Part shown: positions 41,814 through 56,125 of the stretch, one piece after another
How the letters are laid out: each line of letters starts with the position of its first letter
How positions within the stretch are numbered: the first letter of the stretch is position 1
Assembly (NCBI GenBank): GCA_036250195.1
Contig: JAVHZZ010000012.1
Coordinates: forward strand, 89,360,591 to 89,424,590
Direction of reading: 5' to 3'
Source: Mixophyes australis
Taxonomy: Eukaryota > Chordata > Amphibia > Anura > Limnodynastidae
Length of the DNA: 64,000 bases
The notes under the pieces: model-generated
Told to the model about the DNA's origin: nothing
Databases searched by the model: none
The model's input: only the letters and a program-made list of their open reading frames with translations
Translations under genes and position numbers: made by a program

Positions 41814-44800
41814 GAATCTTGCTTCATGAATCATGAATTGAATCTTGAATCATGAATTGAATCATGAATCGAATCATGAATCATGAATTGAATCATGAAT
41901 CATTAATCGAATCATGAATTGAATTATGAATCATGAAATGAATCATGAATCGAATCATGAATTGAATCATGAATCAAATCATGAACCATGAATTGAATCA
42001 TGATTCATGAATTGAATCATGAATGGAATCATGAATCATTAATCGAATCATGAATCATGAATTGAATCGTGAATCATGAATCGAATCATAAATTGAATCA
42101 TGAATCATGAAATGAATCATGAATCATGAATTGAATCATGGATCATGAATTGAATCATGAATCATGGATTGAATCGTGAATCATGAATCGAATCATAAAT
42201 TGAATCATGAATCATGAAATGAATCATGAATCATAAATTGAATCATGAATCATGAAATGAATCATGAATCATAAATTGAATCATGAATCATGAATCATGA
42301 AATGAATCATGAATCATGAATTTAATCATGAATCATGTATTGAATAATGAATTGAATCATGAATCGAATCATGAATCATGAATTTAATCATGAATCATGT
42401 ATTGAATAATGAATTGAATCATGAATCGAATCATGAATCATGAATCATGAATTGAATCATGAATTGAATCATGAATCATGAATTTAATCATGAATCATGT
42501 ATTGAATAATGAATTGAATCATGAATCGAATCATGAATCATGAATCATGAATTGAATCATGAATTGAATCATGAATCATTAATCGAATCATGAATCATGA
42601 ATTAAATTGAATCATGATTCATTAATCATGAATTGAATCATGAATCATGAATCATATCATGAATCATGAATCATTAATTGAATCATGAATTGAATCATGA
42701 ATCGAATCATGAATCATGAATTGAATCATGAATCGAATCATGAATCGAATCATGAATCATGAATCATGAATCGAATCATGAATCATGAATCATGAATCAT
42801 GAATCGAATCATGAATCATGAATCGAATCATGAATCGAATCATGAATCATGAATCATGAATCATGAATTGATTCCTAAATCATGAAATGAATCATGATTT
42901 GAGTCATGAATCATGAATCATAAATAGGATCATGAATCATGAATTGAATCATAAAACATGAATCGAATCATGAATCGTGAATCGAATCATAAATTGAATC
43001 ATGAATCACGAATCGAATCATGAATAATGAATTGAATCATGAATTGAATCATGAATCATGAATTGAATCATGAATTATGAAGCAAATCATGAATCATGAA
43101 TCATGAATTGAATCATGAATCGAATCATGAATCATGAATTGAATTGAATCATGATTTATGAATCATGAATTGAATCATGAATTACAAATCATGAATTGAA
43201 TCATGAATCATGAATCATGAATCATGAATTGAATCATGAATCATGAATTGAATCATGAAACATGAATCGAATCATGAACCATGAAACATGAATTGAATCA
43301 CGAATCATGAATCATGAATCATGAATTGAATCATAAATCATGAATTGAATCATGAAACATGAATCGAATCATGAACCATGAATCATGAATTGAATCATGA
43401 ATCATGATTCATTAATCATGAATTGAATCATGAATCATGAATCATGAATCAAATCATGAATCATGAATCATTAATTGAATCATGAATCGAATCATGAATC
43501 ATGAATTGAATTGAATCATGATTTATGAATCATGAATTGAATCATGAATCACAAATCATGAATCATGAATTGAATCATGAATCGAATCATGAATCATGAA
43601 TCGAATCATGAATCGAATCATGAATCATTAATTGAATCATGAATCATGAATTGAATCATGAATTGAATCATGAATTGAATCATGAATCATGAATTATGAA
43701 ATGAATCATGAATCATAAATTGAATCATGAATCATGAATTGAATCATGAATCATGAATCGAATCATGAATCATAAATCATGAATTGAATCATGAATCATG
43801 AATCGGATAATGAATAATGAATTGAATCATGAATTGAATCATGAATCATTAATCATGAATCGAATCATGAATCGAATCATTAATCGAATCATGAATCAAG
43901 AATCGAATCATGAATCATGAATCATGAATCGAATCATGAATCATGAATCGAATTATGAATTGAATCCAAAATCATGAAATGAATCATGATTTGAGTCATG
44001 AATCATGAATCATAAATCGGATCATGAATCATGAATTGAATCATAAAACATGAATCGAATCATGAATCATGAATCGAATCATAAATTGAATCATGAATCA
44101 TGAAATGAATCATGAAATGAATCATGAATCATTAATTAAATCATGAATCAATGAACATGAATTGAATCATAAAACATGAATTGAATCATGAATCATGAAT
44201 CGAATCGTGAATCATGAATCGAATCATAAATTGAATCATGAATCGAAACATGAATTATGAATCATTAATTAAATCATGAATCATTAATTAAATCATGAAT
44301 CATGAATCATGAATTGAATCATGAATTGAATTGAATCATGAATCATGAATTTAATCATGAAACATGAATTGAATCATGAATCATGAATTGAATCATGAAT
44401 TATGAATTGAATCATGAATTGAATCATGAATCGAATCATGAATCGAATCATGAATCATAAATTGAATCATGAATTGAATCATGAATCATGAATTGAGTCA
44501 TGAATCATGAATTATGAATGAATCATGAATCATGAATTGAATCATGAATTATGAATTATGAATGAATCATGAATCATGAATTGAAGCATTAAATATGAGT
44601 CGAATCATGAATCATAAATCATGAATTGAATCATGAATCTTGAATCATAAATCGGATCATGAATCATGAATTGAATCATAAATCATGAATTGAATCATAA
44701 ATCATAAATTGAATCATGAATCATGAATCGAATCATGAATCATGAATTGAATCATGAATCGAATCATGAATCATGAATCGAATCATGAATCATGAATTTA

Positions 44801-46109
44801 ATCATGAATTATTTATTGAATCATGAATTGAATCATGAATCGAATCATGAATCATGAATCATAAATCGGATCATGAATCATGAATTGAATCATAAATCAT
44901 AAATTGAATCATGAATCATGAATCATGAATCGAATCATGAATCATGAATTGAATCATGAATCGAATCATGAATCGAATCATGAATCATGAATCATGAATC
45001 ATGAATTTAATCATGAATTATGTATTGAATCATGAATTGAATCATGAATCGAATCATGAATCATGAATCATGTATTGAATCATAAATCATGATTCATGAA
45101 TCATGAATAAACACATGAATTGAATCATGAATCATAAATCGAATCATGAATCATTAATCAAATCATGAATCATTACTTGAATCATGAATTGAATAATAAA
45201 TCATGAATCATGAAATGAATCATGAATTGAATCATGAATCGAATCATAAATCATTAATCGAATCATGAATCCTGAATTGAATCATGAATTGAATCATGAA
45301 TCGAATCATGAATCATAAATAGAATCATGATTCATGAATCATGAATCGAATCATGAATCAAGAATCATGAATCGAATCATGAATCAAGAATCATGAATCG
45401 AATCATGAATCATGAATTGAATCATGAATAGAATCATGAATCATGAATTGAATCATGAATAGAATCATGAATCATGAATTGAATCATGAATCGAATCATG
45501 AATCATGAATTGAATCATGATTCATGAATCATGAATTGAATCATGATTCATGAATCATGAATTGAATCATGATTCATGAATCATGAATCGAATCATGAAT
45601 CAAGAATCATGAATCGAATCATGAATCAAGAATCATGAATCGAATCATGAATCATGAATTGAATCATGAATCATGAATCGAATCATGAATCATAAATTGA
45701 ATCAAGAATCGAATCATGAATTGAATCATGAATCATTAATCGAATCATGAATTGAATCATGAAATGAATCAAGAATCATGAATCATGAATCATGAATTGA
45801 ATCATGAATCATAAATCGGATCATGAATCATGAATTGAATCATAAAACATGAATCGAATCATGAAATGAATCATGAATAATGAAACATGAATTGAATCAT
45901 AAAACATGAATCGAATCGTAAATCATGAATCAAATCGTAAATCATGAATTGAGTCATGAATCATGAATTGAATCATGAATCATGAATTGAATCATTAATC
46001 ATGATTCGAATCATGAATCATGAATCGAACCATGAATCATGAATTGAATCATGAATCATTAATCGAATCATGAATCATGAATCGAATCATGAATCATGAA
46101 TCGAATTAT
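41814..46109. repeat. Cleanest single pass of the C-H-I-D1-D2-E-F-B-G higher-order unit
   Basis: Every module is present here in order: C at 41814, H at 42137 and 42163, I at 42334, 42396 and 42496, D1 at 42865, D2 at 43957, E at 44149, F at 44583, B at 45106 and G at 45914. The pass is 4.1 kb from C to G. Adding the 170-372 bp usually seen from G to the next C gives about 4.3-4.5 kb. After G the array jumps back to D2 at 46110 instead of reaching C. Confidence 0.85.
43957..46109. repeat. 2.15-kb subunit D2-E-F-B-G, copy R1
   Basis: D2 at 43957 to the next D2 at 46110 is 2153 bp, with E, F, B and G between. The same unit is found at 52270-54421 (2152 bp) and 59770-61863 (2094 bp), and in partial form at 46110, 54422 and 61864. 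D2-to-E distance is 192 bp in R1. The D2 here has CCAAAATC, unlike the others. Confidence 0.88.
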
Positions 46110-46990
46110 GAATTGAATCCTAAATCATGAAATGAATCATGATTTGAGTCATGAATCATGAATCATAAATCGGATCATGAATCATGAATTGAATCATAAA
46201 ACATGAATCGAATCATGAATCATGAATCGAATCATAAATTGAATCATGAATCATGAAATGAATCATGAATCATTAATTAAATCATGAATCAATGAACATG
46301 AATTGAATCATAAAACATGAATTGAATCATGAATCGAATCGTGAATCATGAATCGAATCATAAATTGAATCATGAATCGAAACATGAATTATGAATCATT
46401 AATTAAATCATGAATCATTAATTAAATCATGAATCATGAATCATGAATTGAATCATGAATTGAATTGAATCATGAATCATGAATTTAATCATGAAACATG
46501 AATTGAATCATGAATCATGAATTGAATCATGAATTATGAATTGAATCATGAATTGAATCATGAATCGAATCATGAATCGAATCATGAATCATAAATTGAA
46601 TCATGAATTGAATCATGAATTGAGTCATGAATCATGAATTATGAATGAATCATGAATCATGAATTGAATCATGAATTATGAATTATGAATGAATCATGAA
46701 TCATGAATTGAAGCATTAAATATGAGTCGAATCATGAATCATAAATCATGAATTGAATCATGAATCTTGAATCATAAATCGGATCATGAATCATGACTTG
46801 AATCATAAATCATAAATTGAATCATGAATCATGAATCATGAATCGAATCATGAATCATGAATTGAATCATGAATCGAATCATGAATCATGAATCGAATCA
46901 TGAATCATGAATTTAATCATGAATTATTTATTGAATCATGAATTGAATCATGAATCGAATCATGAATCATGAATCATAAATCGGATCATG
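46110..46990. repeat. Truncated 2.15-kb subunit R2 (D2-E-F)
   Basis: D2 is at 46110, E at 46290 and F at 46710, after which the expected B is missing. Near 46990 the sequence passes from CATAAATCGG straight to words found after the CAAG units. About 0.9 kb has been lost compared with R1. Confidence 0.82.
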
Positions 46991-48480
46991 AATCATGAAT
47001 TGAATCATGAATCATTAATCGAATCATGAATCATAAATTGAATCAAGAATCGAATCATGAATTGAATCATGAATCATTAATCGAATCATGAATTGAATCA
47101 TGAAATGAATCAAGAATCATGAATCATGAATTGAATCATGAATCATAAATCGGATCATGAATCATGAATTGAATCATAAAACATGAATCGAATCATGAAA
47201 TGAATCATGAATAATGAAACATGAATTGAATCATAAAACATGAATCGAATCGTAAATCATGAATCAAATCGTAAATCATGAATTGAGTCATGAATCATGA
47301 ATTGAATCATGAATCATGAATTGAATCATTAATCATGATTCGAATCATGAATCATGAATCGAATCATGAATTGAATCATGAATCATTAATCGAATCATGA
47401 ATCACGAATCGAATCATGAATCATGAATCGAATCATGAATCATGAATTGAATCATGAATCAAATCATGAATCATGAATTGAATCATGAATCATGAATTGA
47501 ATCTTGCTTCATGAATCATGAATTGAATCTTGAATCATGAATCGATTTATGAATTGAATCATGAATTGAATCATGAATCATGAATTGAATCATGAATTGA
47601 ATCATGAATCATGAATTGAATCATGAATCATGAATTGAATCATGAATCATGAATCATGAATCATGAATTGAATCATGAATCATGAATCATGAATCGAATC
47701 ATGAATCATGAATCATGAATCATGAATCGAATCATGAATCATGAATCATGAATTGAATCCTAAATCATGAAATGAATCATTAATTGAATCATGAATCATG
47801 AATCGAATCATAAATTGAATCATGTATCATGAATCATGAAATGAATCATGAATCATGAATTGAATTATGAATCATGAAATGAATCATGAAATGAATCATG
47901 AATCGAATCATGAATTGAATCATGAATCATGAATTGAATCATGAACCATGAATTGAATCATGAATCATGAATTGAATCATGAATGGAATCATGAATCATT
48001 AATCGAATCATGAATCATGCATTGAATCGTGAATCATGAATCGAATCATAAATTGAATCATGAATCATGAAATGAATCATGAATCATGAATTGAATCATG
48101 GATCATGAATTGAATCAGGAATCATGGATTGAATCGTGAATCATGAATCGAATCATAAATTGAATCATGAATCATGAAATGAATCATGAATCATGAATTG
48201 AATCATGGATCATGAATTGAATCAGGAATCATGAAATGAATCATGAATCATAAATTGAATCATGAATCGAATCATGAATCATGAATCATGAATTGAATCA
48301 TGAATTGAATCATGAATCATGAATTGAATCATGAATCATGAATTGAATCATGAATCATGAATCATGAATCATGAATTGAATCATGAATCATGAATTGAAT
48401 CATGAATCATGAATCGAATCATGAATCATGAATTTAATCATGAATCATGTATTGAATAATGAATTGAATCATGAATCGAA
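46991..48480. repeat. Block P (G-C-H-I) preceding the 7.5-kb duplication
   Basis: Block P contains G at 47248, C at 47499, H at 48097 and 48123 with a further CATGGATC at 48203, and I at 48436. Its first 0.7 kb is repeated at 63320-64000 with an offset of 16330-16337. That offset spans both copies of the 7.2-7.6 kb duplication. Confidence 0.85.
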
Positions 48481-50911
48481 TCATGAATCATGAATCATGA
48501 ATTGAATCATGAATCATTAATCGAATCATGAATCATGAATTAAATTGAATCATGATTCATGAATCATTAATCGAATCATGAATCATGATTCATTAATCAT
48601 GAATTGAATCATGAATCATGAATTGAATCATGAATCATGAATCGAATCATGAATCATGAATCGAATCATGAAACATGAATCGAATCATGAAACATGAATC
48701 GAATCATGAATCGAATCATGAACCGAATCATGAATCGAATCATGAATCGAATCATGAATCATGAATCATGAATCGAATCATGAATCATGAATCGAATCAT
48801 GAATCATGAATCGAATCATGAATCATGAATCATGAATTGATTCCTAAATCATGAAATGAATCATGATTTGAGTCATGAATCATGAATCATAAATCGGATC
48901 ATGAATCATGAATTGAATCATAAAACATGAATCGAATCATGAATCATGAATCATAAAACATGAATCGACTCATGAATCATGAATCGAATCATAAATTGAA
49001 TCATGAATCATGAATCACGAATCGAATCATGAATAATGAATTGAATAATGAATTGAATCATAATTTGAATCATGAATCATGAATTGAATCATGAATTATG
49101 AATCAAATCATGAATCATGAATTGAATCATGAATCATTAATCGAATCATGAATCATGAATTAAATTGAATCATGATTCATTAATCATGAATTGAATCATG
49201 AATCATGAATCATGAATCAAATCATGAATCATGAATCAATTGAATCATGAATCGAATCATGAATCATGAATTGAATTGAATCATGATTCATGAATCATGA
49301 ATTGAATCATGAATCACAAATCATGAATTGAATCAGGAATCATGAATCATGAATCATGAATTGAATCATGAATCATGAATTGAATCATGAAACATGAATC
49401 GAATCATGAACCATGAATAATGAATCATGAATCATGAATTGAATCATGAATCATGAATCGAATCATGAATCGAATCATGAATCGAATCATGAATCATTAA
49501 TTGAATCATGAATCATGAATTGAATCATGAATTGAATCATGAATCATGAATTATGAAATGAATCATGAATCATAAATTGAATCATGAATCATGAATTGAA
49601 TCATGAATCATGAATTGACTCATGAATCGAATCATGAATCATAAATCATGAATTGAATCATGAATCTTGAATCATGAATCGAATAATGATTAATGAATTG
49701 AATCATGAATTGAATCATGAATCATTAATCATGAATCGAATCATGAATCGAATCATTAATCATGAATCGAATCATGAATCATGAATCGAATCATGAATCG
49801 AATCAAGAATCATGAATCATGAATCGAATCATGAATCGAATAATGAATCGAATCATGAATCAAGAATCAAATCATGAATCATGAATCGAATCATGAATCG
49901 AATTATGAATTGAATCCTAAATCATGAAATGAATCATGATTTGAGTCATGAATCATGAATCATAAATCGGATCATGAATCATGAATTGAATCATAAAACA
50001 TGAATCATGAATCATGAATCGAATCTTAAATTGAATCATGAATCATGAAATGAATCATGAAATGAATCATGAAATGAATCATGAAATGAATCATGAATCA
50101 TGAATTGAATAATGAATCAATGAACATGATATGAATCATAAAACATGAATTGAATCATGAATCATGAATCGAATCGTGAATCATGAATCGAATCATAAAT
50201 TGAATCATGAATCGAAACATGAATTATGAATCATTAATTAAATCATGAATCATTAATTAAATCATGAATCATGAATCATGAATCATGAATTTAATCATGA
50301 AACATGAATTGAATCATGAATCATGAATTGAATCATGAATTATGAATTGAATCATGAATTGAATCATGAATCGAATCATGAATCGAATCATGAATCATAA
50401 ATTGAATCATGAATTGAGTCATGAATCATATATTATGAATGAATCATGAATCATGAATGAATCATGAATCATGAATTGAATCATGAATCATGAATTATGA
50501 ATGAATCATGAATCATGAATTGAAGCATTAAATATGAGTCGAATCATGAATCATAAATCATGAATCGAATCATGAATCATGAATTGAATCATGAATCGAA
50601 TCATGAATCATGAATCGAATCATGAATCATGAATCATGAATCATGAATTTAATCATGAATTATGTATTGAATCATGAATTGAATCATGAATCGAATCATG
50701 AATCATGAATCATAAATCGGATCATGAATCATGAATTGAATCATAAATCATAAATTGAATCATGAATCATGAATCAAATCATGAATCATGAATTGAATCA
50801 TGAATCGAATCATGAATCATGAATTTAATCATGAATTATGTATTGAATCATGAATTGAATCATGAATCATGAATCATGTATTGAATCATAAATCATGAAT
50901 CATGAATCATG

Positions 50912-51280
50912 AATTAAAACATGAATTGAATCATGAATCATTAATCGAATCATGAATCATTACTTGAATCATGAATTGAATAATAAATCATGAATCATGA
51001 ATTGAATCATGAATCGAATCATGAATCATGAATCGAATCATGAATCGAATCATGAATCATGAATCATGATTTTAATCATGAATTATGTATTGAATCATGA
51101 ATTGAATCATGAATTGAATCATGAATCGAATCATGAATCATGAATCATGTATTGAATCATAAATCATGAATCATGAATCATGAATTAAAACATGAATTGA
51201 ATCATGAATCATAAATCGAATCATGAATCATTAATCAAATCATGAATCATGAATTGAATCATGAATTGAATCATGAATCG
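50912..51280 (+). repeat. Doubled module B in Q1
   Basis: AATTAAAACATG occurs at 50912 and 51183, 271 bp apart. The pair is mirrored in Q2 at 58419 and 58690, with the same 271-bp spacing, and in an older form at 27826 and 28103. The second copy lacks the CATTACTTG part. Confidence 0.87.
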
Positions 51281-51659
51281 AATCATAAATCATTAATCGA
51301 ATCATGAATCATGAATTGAATCATGAATTGAATCATGAATCGAATCATGAATCGAATCATGAATCATGAATCGAATCATGAATCATAAATAGAATCATGA
51401 TTCAAGAATCATGAATTGAATCATGATTCATGAATCATGAATCGAATCATGAATCAAGAATCATTAATCGAATCATGAATCAAGAATCATGAATCGAATC
51501 ATGAATCATGAATTGAATCATGAATCAAGAATCATGAATCGAATCATGAATCAAGAATCATGAATCGAATCATGAATCATAAATTGAATCATGAATCATT
51601 AATCGAATCATGAATCATAAATCGAATCATGAATCATTAATCGAATCATGAATTGAATC

Positions 51660-52110
51660 ATGAAATGAATCATGAATCATGATTCGAATCATGAATCGAA
51701 TCATGAATCACAAATCATAAATCATGAATCATGAATTGAATCATGAATCATGAATTGAATTATGAATCATGAATCGAATCATGATTCATGAATCAAATCA
51801 TGAATCATGAATCGAATCATGAATCATGAATTGAATCATGAATCGAATCGTGAATCATGAATTGAATCGTGAATCATGAATCGAATCATAAATTGAATTT
51901 TGAATCATGAATGGAATCATGAATCATTAATCGAATCATGAATCATGAATCATGAATTGAATCGTGAATCATGAATCGAATCATAAATTGAATCATGAAT
52001 CATGAAATGAATCATGAATCATGAATTGAGTCATGAATTATGAATTGAATCATGAATCGAATCATGAATCATAAATCATGAATTGAATCATGAATCATGA
52101 ATCGGATAAT
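51660..52110. repeat. Segment related to the 31-33 kb region, inside Q1
   Basis: GATTCGAATC at 51681, GAATCACAAATCATAAATC near 51705, GAATTATG and GAATGGAATC words follow one another as in 31450-31740. The matching Q2 segment begins at 59195. It joins the B-containing part of the cycle to R3. This is the only place in 48-64 kb with words typical of the 4.73-kb unit. Confidence 0.75.
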
Positions 52111-52269
52111 GAATAATGAATTGAATCATGAATTGAATCATGAATCATTAATCATGAATCGAATCATGAATCGAATCATTAATCGAATCATGAATCAAGA
52201 ATCGAATCATGAATCACGAATCATGAATCATGAATCATGAATCGAATCATGAATCATGAATCGAATTAT

Positions 52270-54421
52270 GAATTGAATCCTAAATCATGAAATGAATCAT
52301 GATTTGAGTCATGAATCATGAATCATAAATCGGATCATGAATCATGAATTGAATCATAAAACATGAATCGAATCATGAATCATGAATCGAATCATAAATT
52401 GAATCATGAATCATGAAATGAATCATGAAATGAATCATGAATCATTAATTAAATCATGAATCAATGAACATGAATTGAATCATAAAACATGAATTGAATC
52501 ATGAATCATGAATCGAATCGTGAATCATGAATCGAATCATAAATTGAATCATGAATCGAAACATGAATTATGAATCATTAATTAAATCATGAATCATGAA
52601 TCATGAATTGAATCATGAATTGAATTGAATCATGAATCATGAATTTAATCATGAAACATGAATTGAATCATGAATCATGAATTGAATCATGAATTATGAA
52701 TTGAATCATGAATTGAATCATGAATCGAATCATGAATCGAATCATGAATCATAAATTGAGTCATGAATCATGAATTATGAATGAATCATGAATCATGAAT
52801 TGAATCATGAATTATGAATTATGAATGAATCATGAATCATGAATTGAAGCATTAAATATGAGTCGAATCATGAATCATGAATCATGAATTGAAGCATTAA
52901 ATATGAGTCGAATCATGAATCATAAATCCTGAATTGAATCATGAATCTTGAATCATAAATCGGATCATGAATCATGAATTGAATCATAAATCATAAATTG
53001 AATCATGAATCATGAATCATGAATCGAATCATGAATCATGAATTGAATCATGAATCGAATCATGAATCATGAATCGAATCATGAATCATGAATCATGAAT
53101 TTAATCATGAATTATTTATTGAATCATGAATTGAATCATGAATCGAATCATGAATCATGAATCATAAATCGGATCATGAATCATGAATTGAATCATAAAT
53201 CATAAATTGAATCATGAATCATGAATCATGAATCGAATCATGAATCATGAATTGAATCATGAATCGAATCATGAATCATGAATCGAATCATGAATCATGA
53301 ATCATGAATCATGAATTTAATCATGAATTATGTATTGAATCATGAATTGAATCATGAATCGAATCATGAATCATGAATCATGTATTGAATCATAAATCAT
53401 GATTCATGAATCATGAATAAACACATGAATTGAATCATGAATCATAAATCGAATCATGAATCATTAATCAAATCATGAATCATTACTTGAATCATGAATT
53501 GAATAATAAATCATGAATCATGAAATGAATCATGAATTGAATCATGAATCGAATCATAAATCATTAATCGAATCATGAATCCTGAATTGAATCATGAATT
53601 GAATCATGAATCGAATCATGAATCATAAATAGAATCATGATTCATGAATCATGAATTGAATCATGATTCATGAATCATGAATCGAATCATGAATCAAGAA
53701 TCATGAATCGAATCATGAATCAAGAATCATGAATCGAATCATGAATCATGAATTGAATCATGAATAGAATCATGAATCATGAATTGAATCATGAATCGAA
53801 TCATGAATCATGAATTGAATCATGATTCATGAATCATGAATCGAATCATGATTCATGAATCATGAATCGAATCATGAATCAAGAATCATGAATCGAATCA
53901 TGAATCAAGAATCATGAATCGAATCATGAATCAAGAATCATGAATCGAATCATGAATCATGAATTGAATCATGAATCATTAATCGAATCATGAATCATAA
54001 ATTGAATCAAGAATCGAATCATGAATTGAATCATGAATCATTAATCGAATCATGAATTGAATCATGAAATGAATCAAGAATCATGAATCATGAATCATGA
54101 ATTGAATCATGAATCATAAATCGGATCATGAATCATGAATTGAATCATAAAACATGAATCGAATCATGAAATGAATCATGAATAATGAAACATGAATTGA
54201 ATCATAAAACATGAATCGAATCGTAAATCATGAATCAAATCGTAAATCATGAATTGAGTCATGAATCATGAATTGAATCATGAATCATGAATTGAATCAT
54301 TAATCATGATTCGAATCATGAATCATGAATCGAATCATGAATCATGAATTGAATCATGAATCATTAATCGAATCATGAATCATGAATCATGAATCGAATC
54401 ATGAATCATGAATCGAATTAT
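52270..54421. repeat. 2.15-kb subunit R3 (D2-E-F-F-B-G)
   Basis: D2 is at 52270, E at 52462, F at 52846 and 52891, B at 53416 and G at 54219. Length to the next D2 is 2152 bp. It matches R1 at an offset of about 8310, and R5 in Q2 at about 7500-7440. It lacks one AATTAAATC repeat after E compared with R1 and carries an extra F. Confidence 0.88.
52846..52935 (+). repeat. 45-bp tandem duplication of module F
   Basis: GAAGCATTAAATATGAG starts at 52846 and again at 52891, exactly 45 bp apart. The corresponding position in Q2 has one F (60359). So the extra copy arose after Q1 and Q2 separated, or was lost from Q2. Confidence 0.88.
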
Positions 54422-56125
54422 GAATTGAATCCTAAATCATGAAATGAATCATGATTTGAGTCATGAATCATGAATCATAAATCGGATCATGAATCATGAA
54501 TTGAATCATAAAACATGAATCGAATCATGAATCATGAATCGAATCATAAATTGAATCATGAATCATGAAATGAATCATGAAATGAATCATGAATCATTAA
54601 TTAAATCATGAATCAATGAACATGAATTGAATCATAAAACATGAATTGAATCATGAATCGAATCGTGAATCATGAATCGAATCATAAATTGAATCATGAA
54701 TCGAAACATGAATTATGAATCATTAATTAAATCATGAATCATTAATTAAATCATGAATCATGAATCATGAATTGAATCATGAATTGAATTGAATCATGAA
54801 TCATGAATTTAATCATGAAACATGAATTGAATCATGAATCATGAATTGAATCATGAATTATGAATTGAATCATGAATTGAATCATGAATCGAATCATGAA
54901 TCGAATCATGAATCATAAATTGAATCATGAATTGAATCATGAATCATGAATTGAGTCATGAATCATGAATTATGAATGAATCATGAATCATGAATTGAAT
55001 CATGAATTATGAATTATGAATGAATCATGAATCATGAATTGAAGCATTAAATATGAGTCGAATCATGAATCATAAATCATGAATTGAATCATGAATCTTG
55101 AATCATAAATCGGATCATGAATCATGAATTGAATCATAAATCATAAATTGAATCATGAATCATGAATCATGAATCGAATCATGAATCATGAATTGAATCA
55201 TGAATCGAATCATGAATCATGAATCGAATCATGAATCATGAATCATGAATTTAATCATGAATTATTTATTGAATCATGAATTGAATCATGAATCGAATCA
55301 TGAATCATGAATCATAAATCGGATCATGAAATATGAATTGAATCATAAATCATAAATTGAATCATGAATCATGAATCGAATCATGAATCATGAATTGAAT
55401 CATGAATCGAATCATGAATCAAGAATCGAATCATGAATCATGAATCATGAATCATGAATTTAATCATGAATTATGTATTGAATCATGAATTGAATCATGA
55501 ATTGAATCATGAATCATGAATCATGTATTGAATCATAAATCATGATTCATGAATCATGAATAAACACATGAATTGAATCATGAATCATAAATCGAATCAT
55601 GAATCATTAATCAAATCATGAATCATTACTTGAATCATGAATTGAATAATAAATCATGAATCATGAAATGAATCATGAATTGAATCATGAATCGAATCAT
55701 AAATCATTAATCGAATCATGAATCCTGAATTGAATCATGAATTGAATCATGAATCGAATCATGAATCATAAATAGAATCATTATTCATGAATCATGAATT
55801 GAATCATGATTCATGAATCATGAATCGAATCATGAATCAAGAATCATGAATCGAATCATGAATCAAGAATCATGAATCGAATCATGAATCAAGAATCATG
55901 AATCGAATCATGAATCATGAATTGAATCATGAATAGAATCATGAATCATGAATTGAATCATGAATCGAATCATGAATCATGAATTGAATCATGATTCATG
56001 AATCATGAATTGAATCATGATTCATGAATCATGAATCGAATCATGAATCAAGAATCATGAATCGAATCATGAATCAAGAATCATGAATCGAATCATGAAT
56101 CAAGAATCATGAATCGAATCATGAA
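54422..56125. repeat. Truncated 2.15-kb subunit R4 (D2-E-F-B)
   Basis: D2 is at 54422, E at 54614, F at 55041 and B at 55559. The unit then passes the CAAG units near 55830-56110 and stops at the Q1/Q2 junction near 56125, before G. Its B belongs to the AATAAACACATG lineage like those of R1, R3, R5 and R6. Confidence 0.86.

Larger units (their letters stand above)
48481..56125. repeat. 7.2-7.6 kb tandem duplication, copy Q1
   Basis: Q1 carries D1 at 48834, D2 at 49907, E at 50118, F at 50522, B at 50912 and 51183, then subunits R3 (from 52270) and R4 (from 54422). Offsets to Q2 are 7638 near the start, 7607 at D1, 7543 at D2, 7531 at E, 7538 at F, 7507 at B, 7500 at the second E, 7442 at the third E, and 7178 after a deletion. 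The decline shows several separate small losses in Q2 or gains in Q1. The left breakpoint lies between I and D1. Confidence 0.9.
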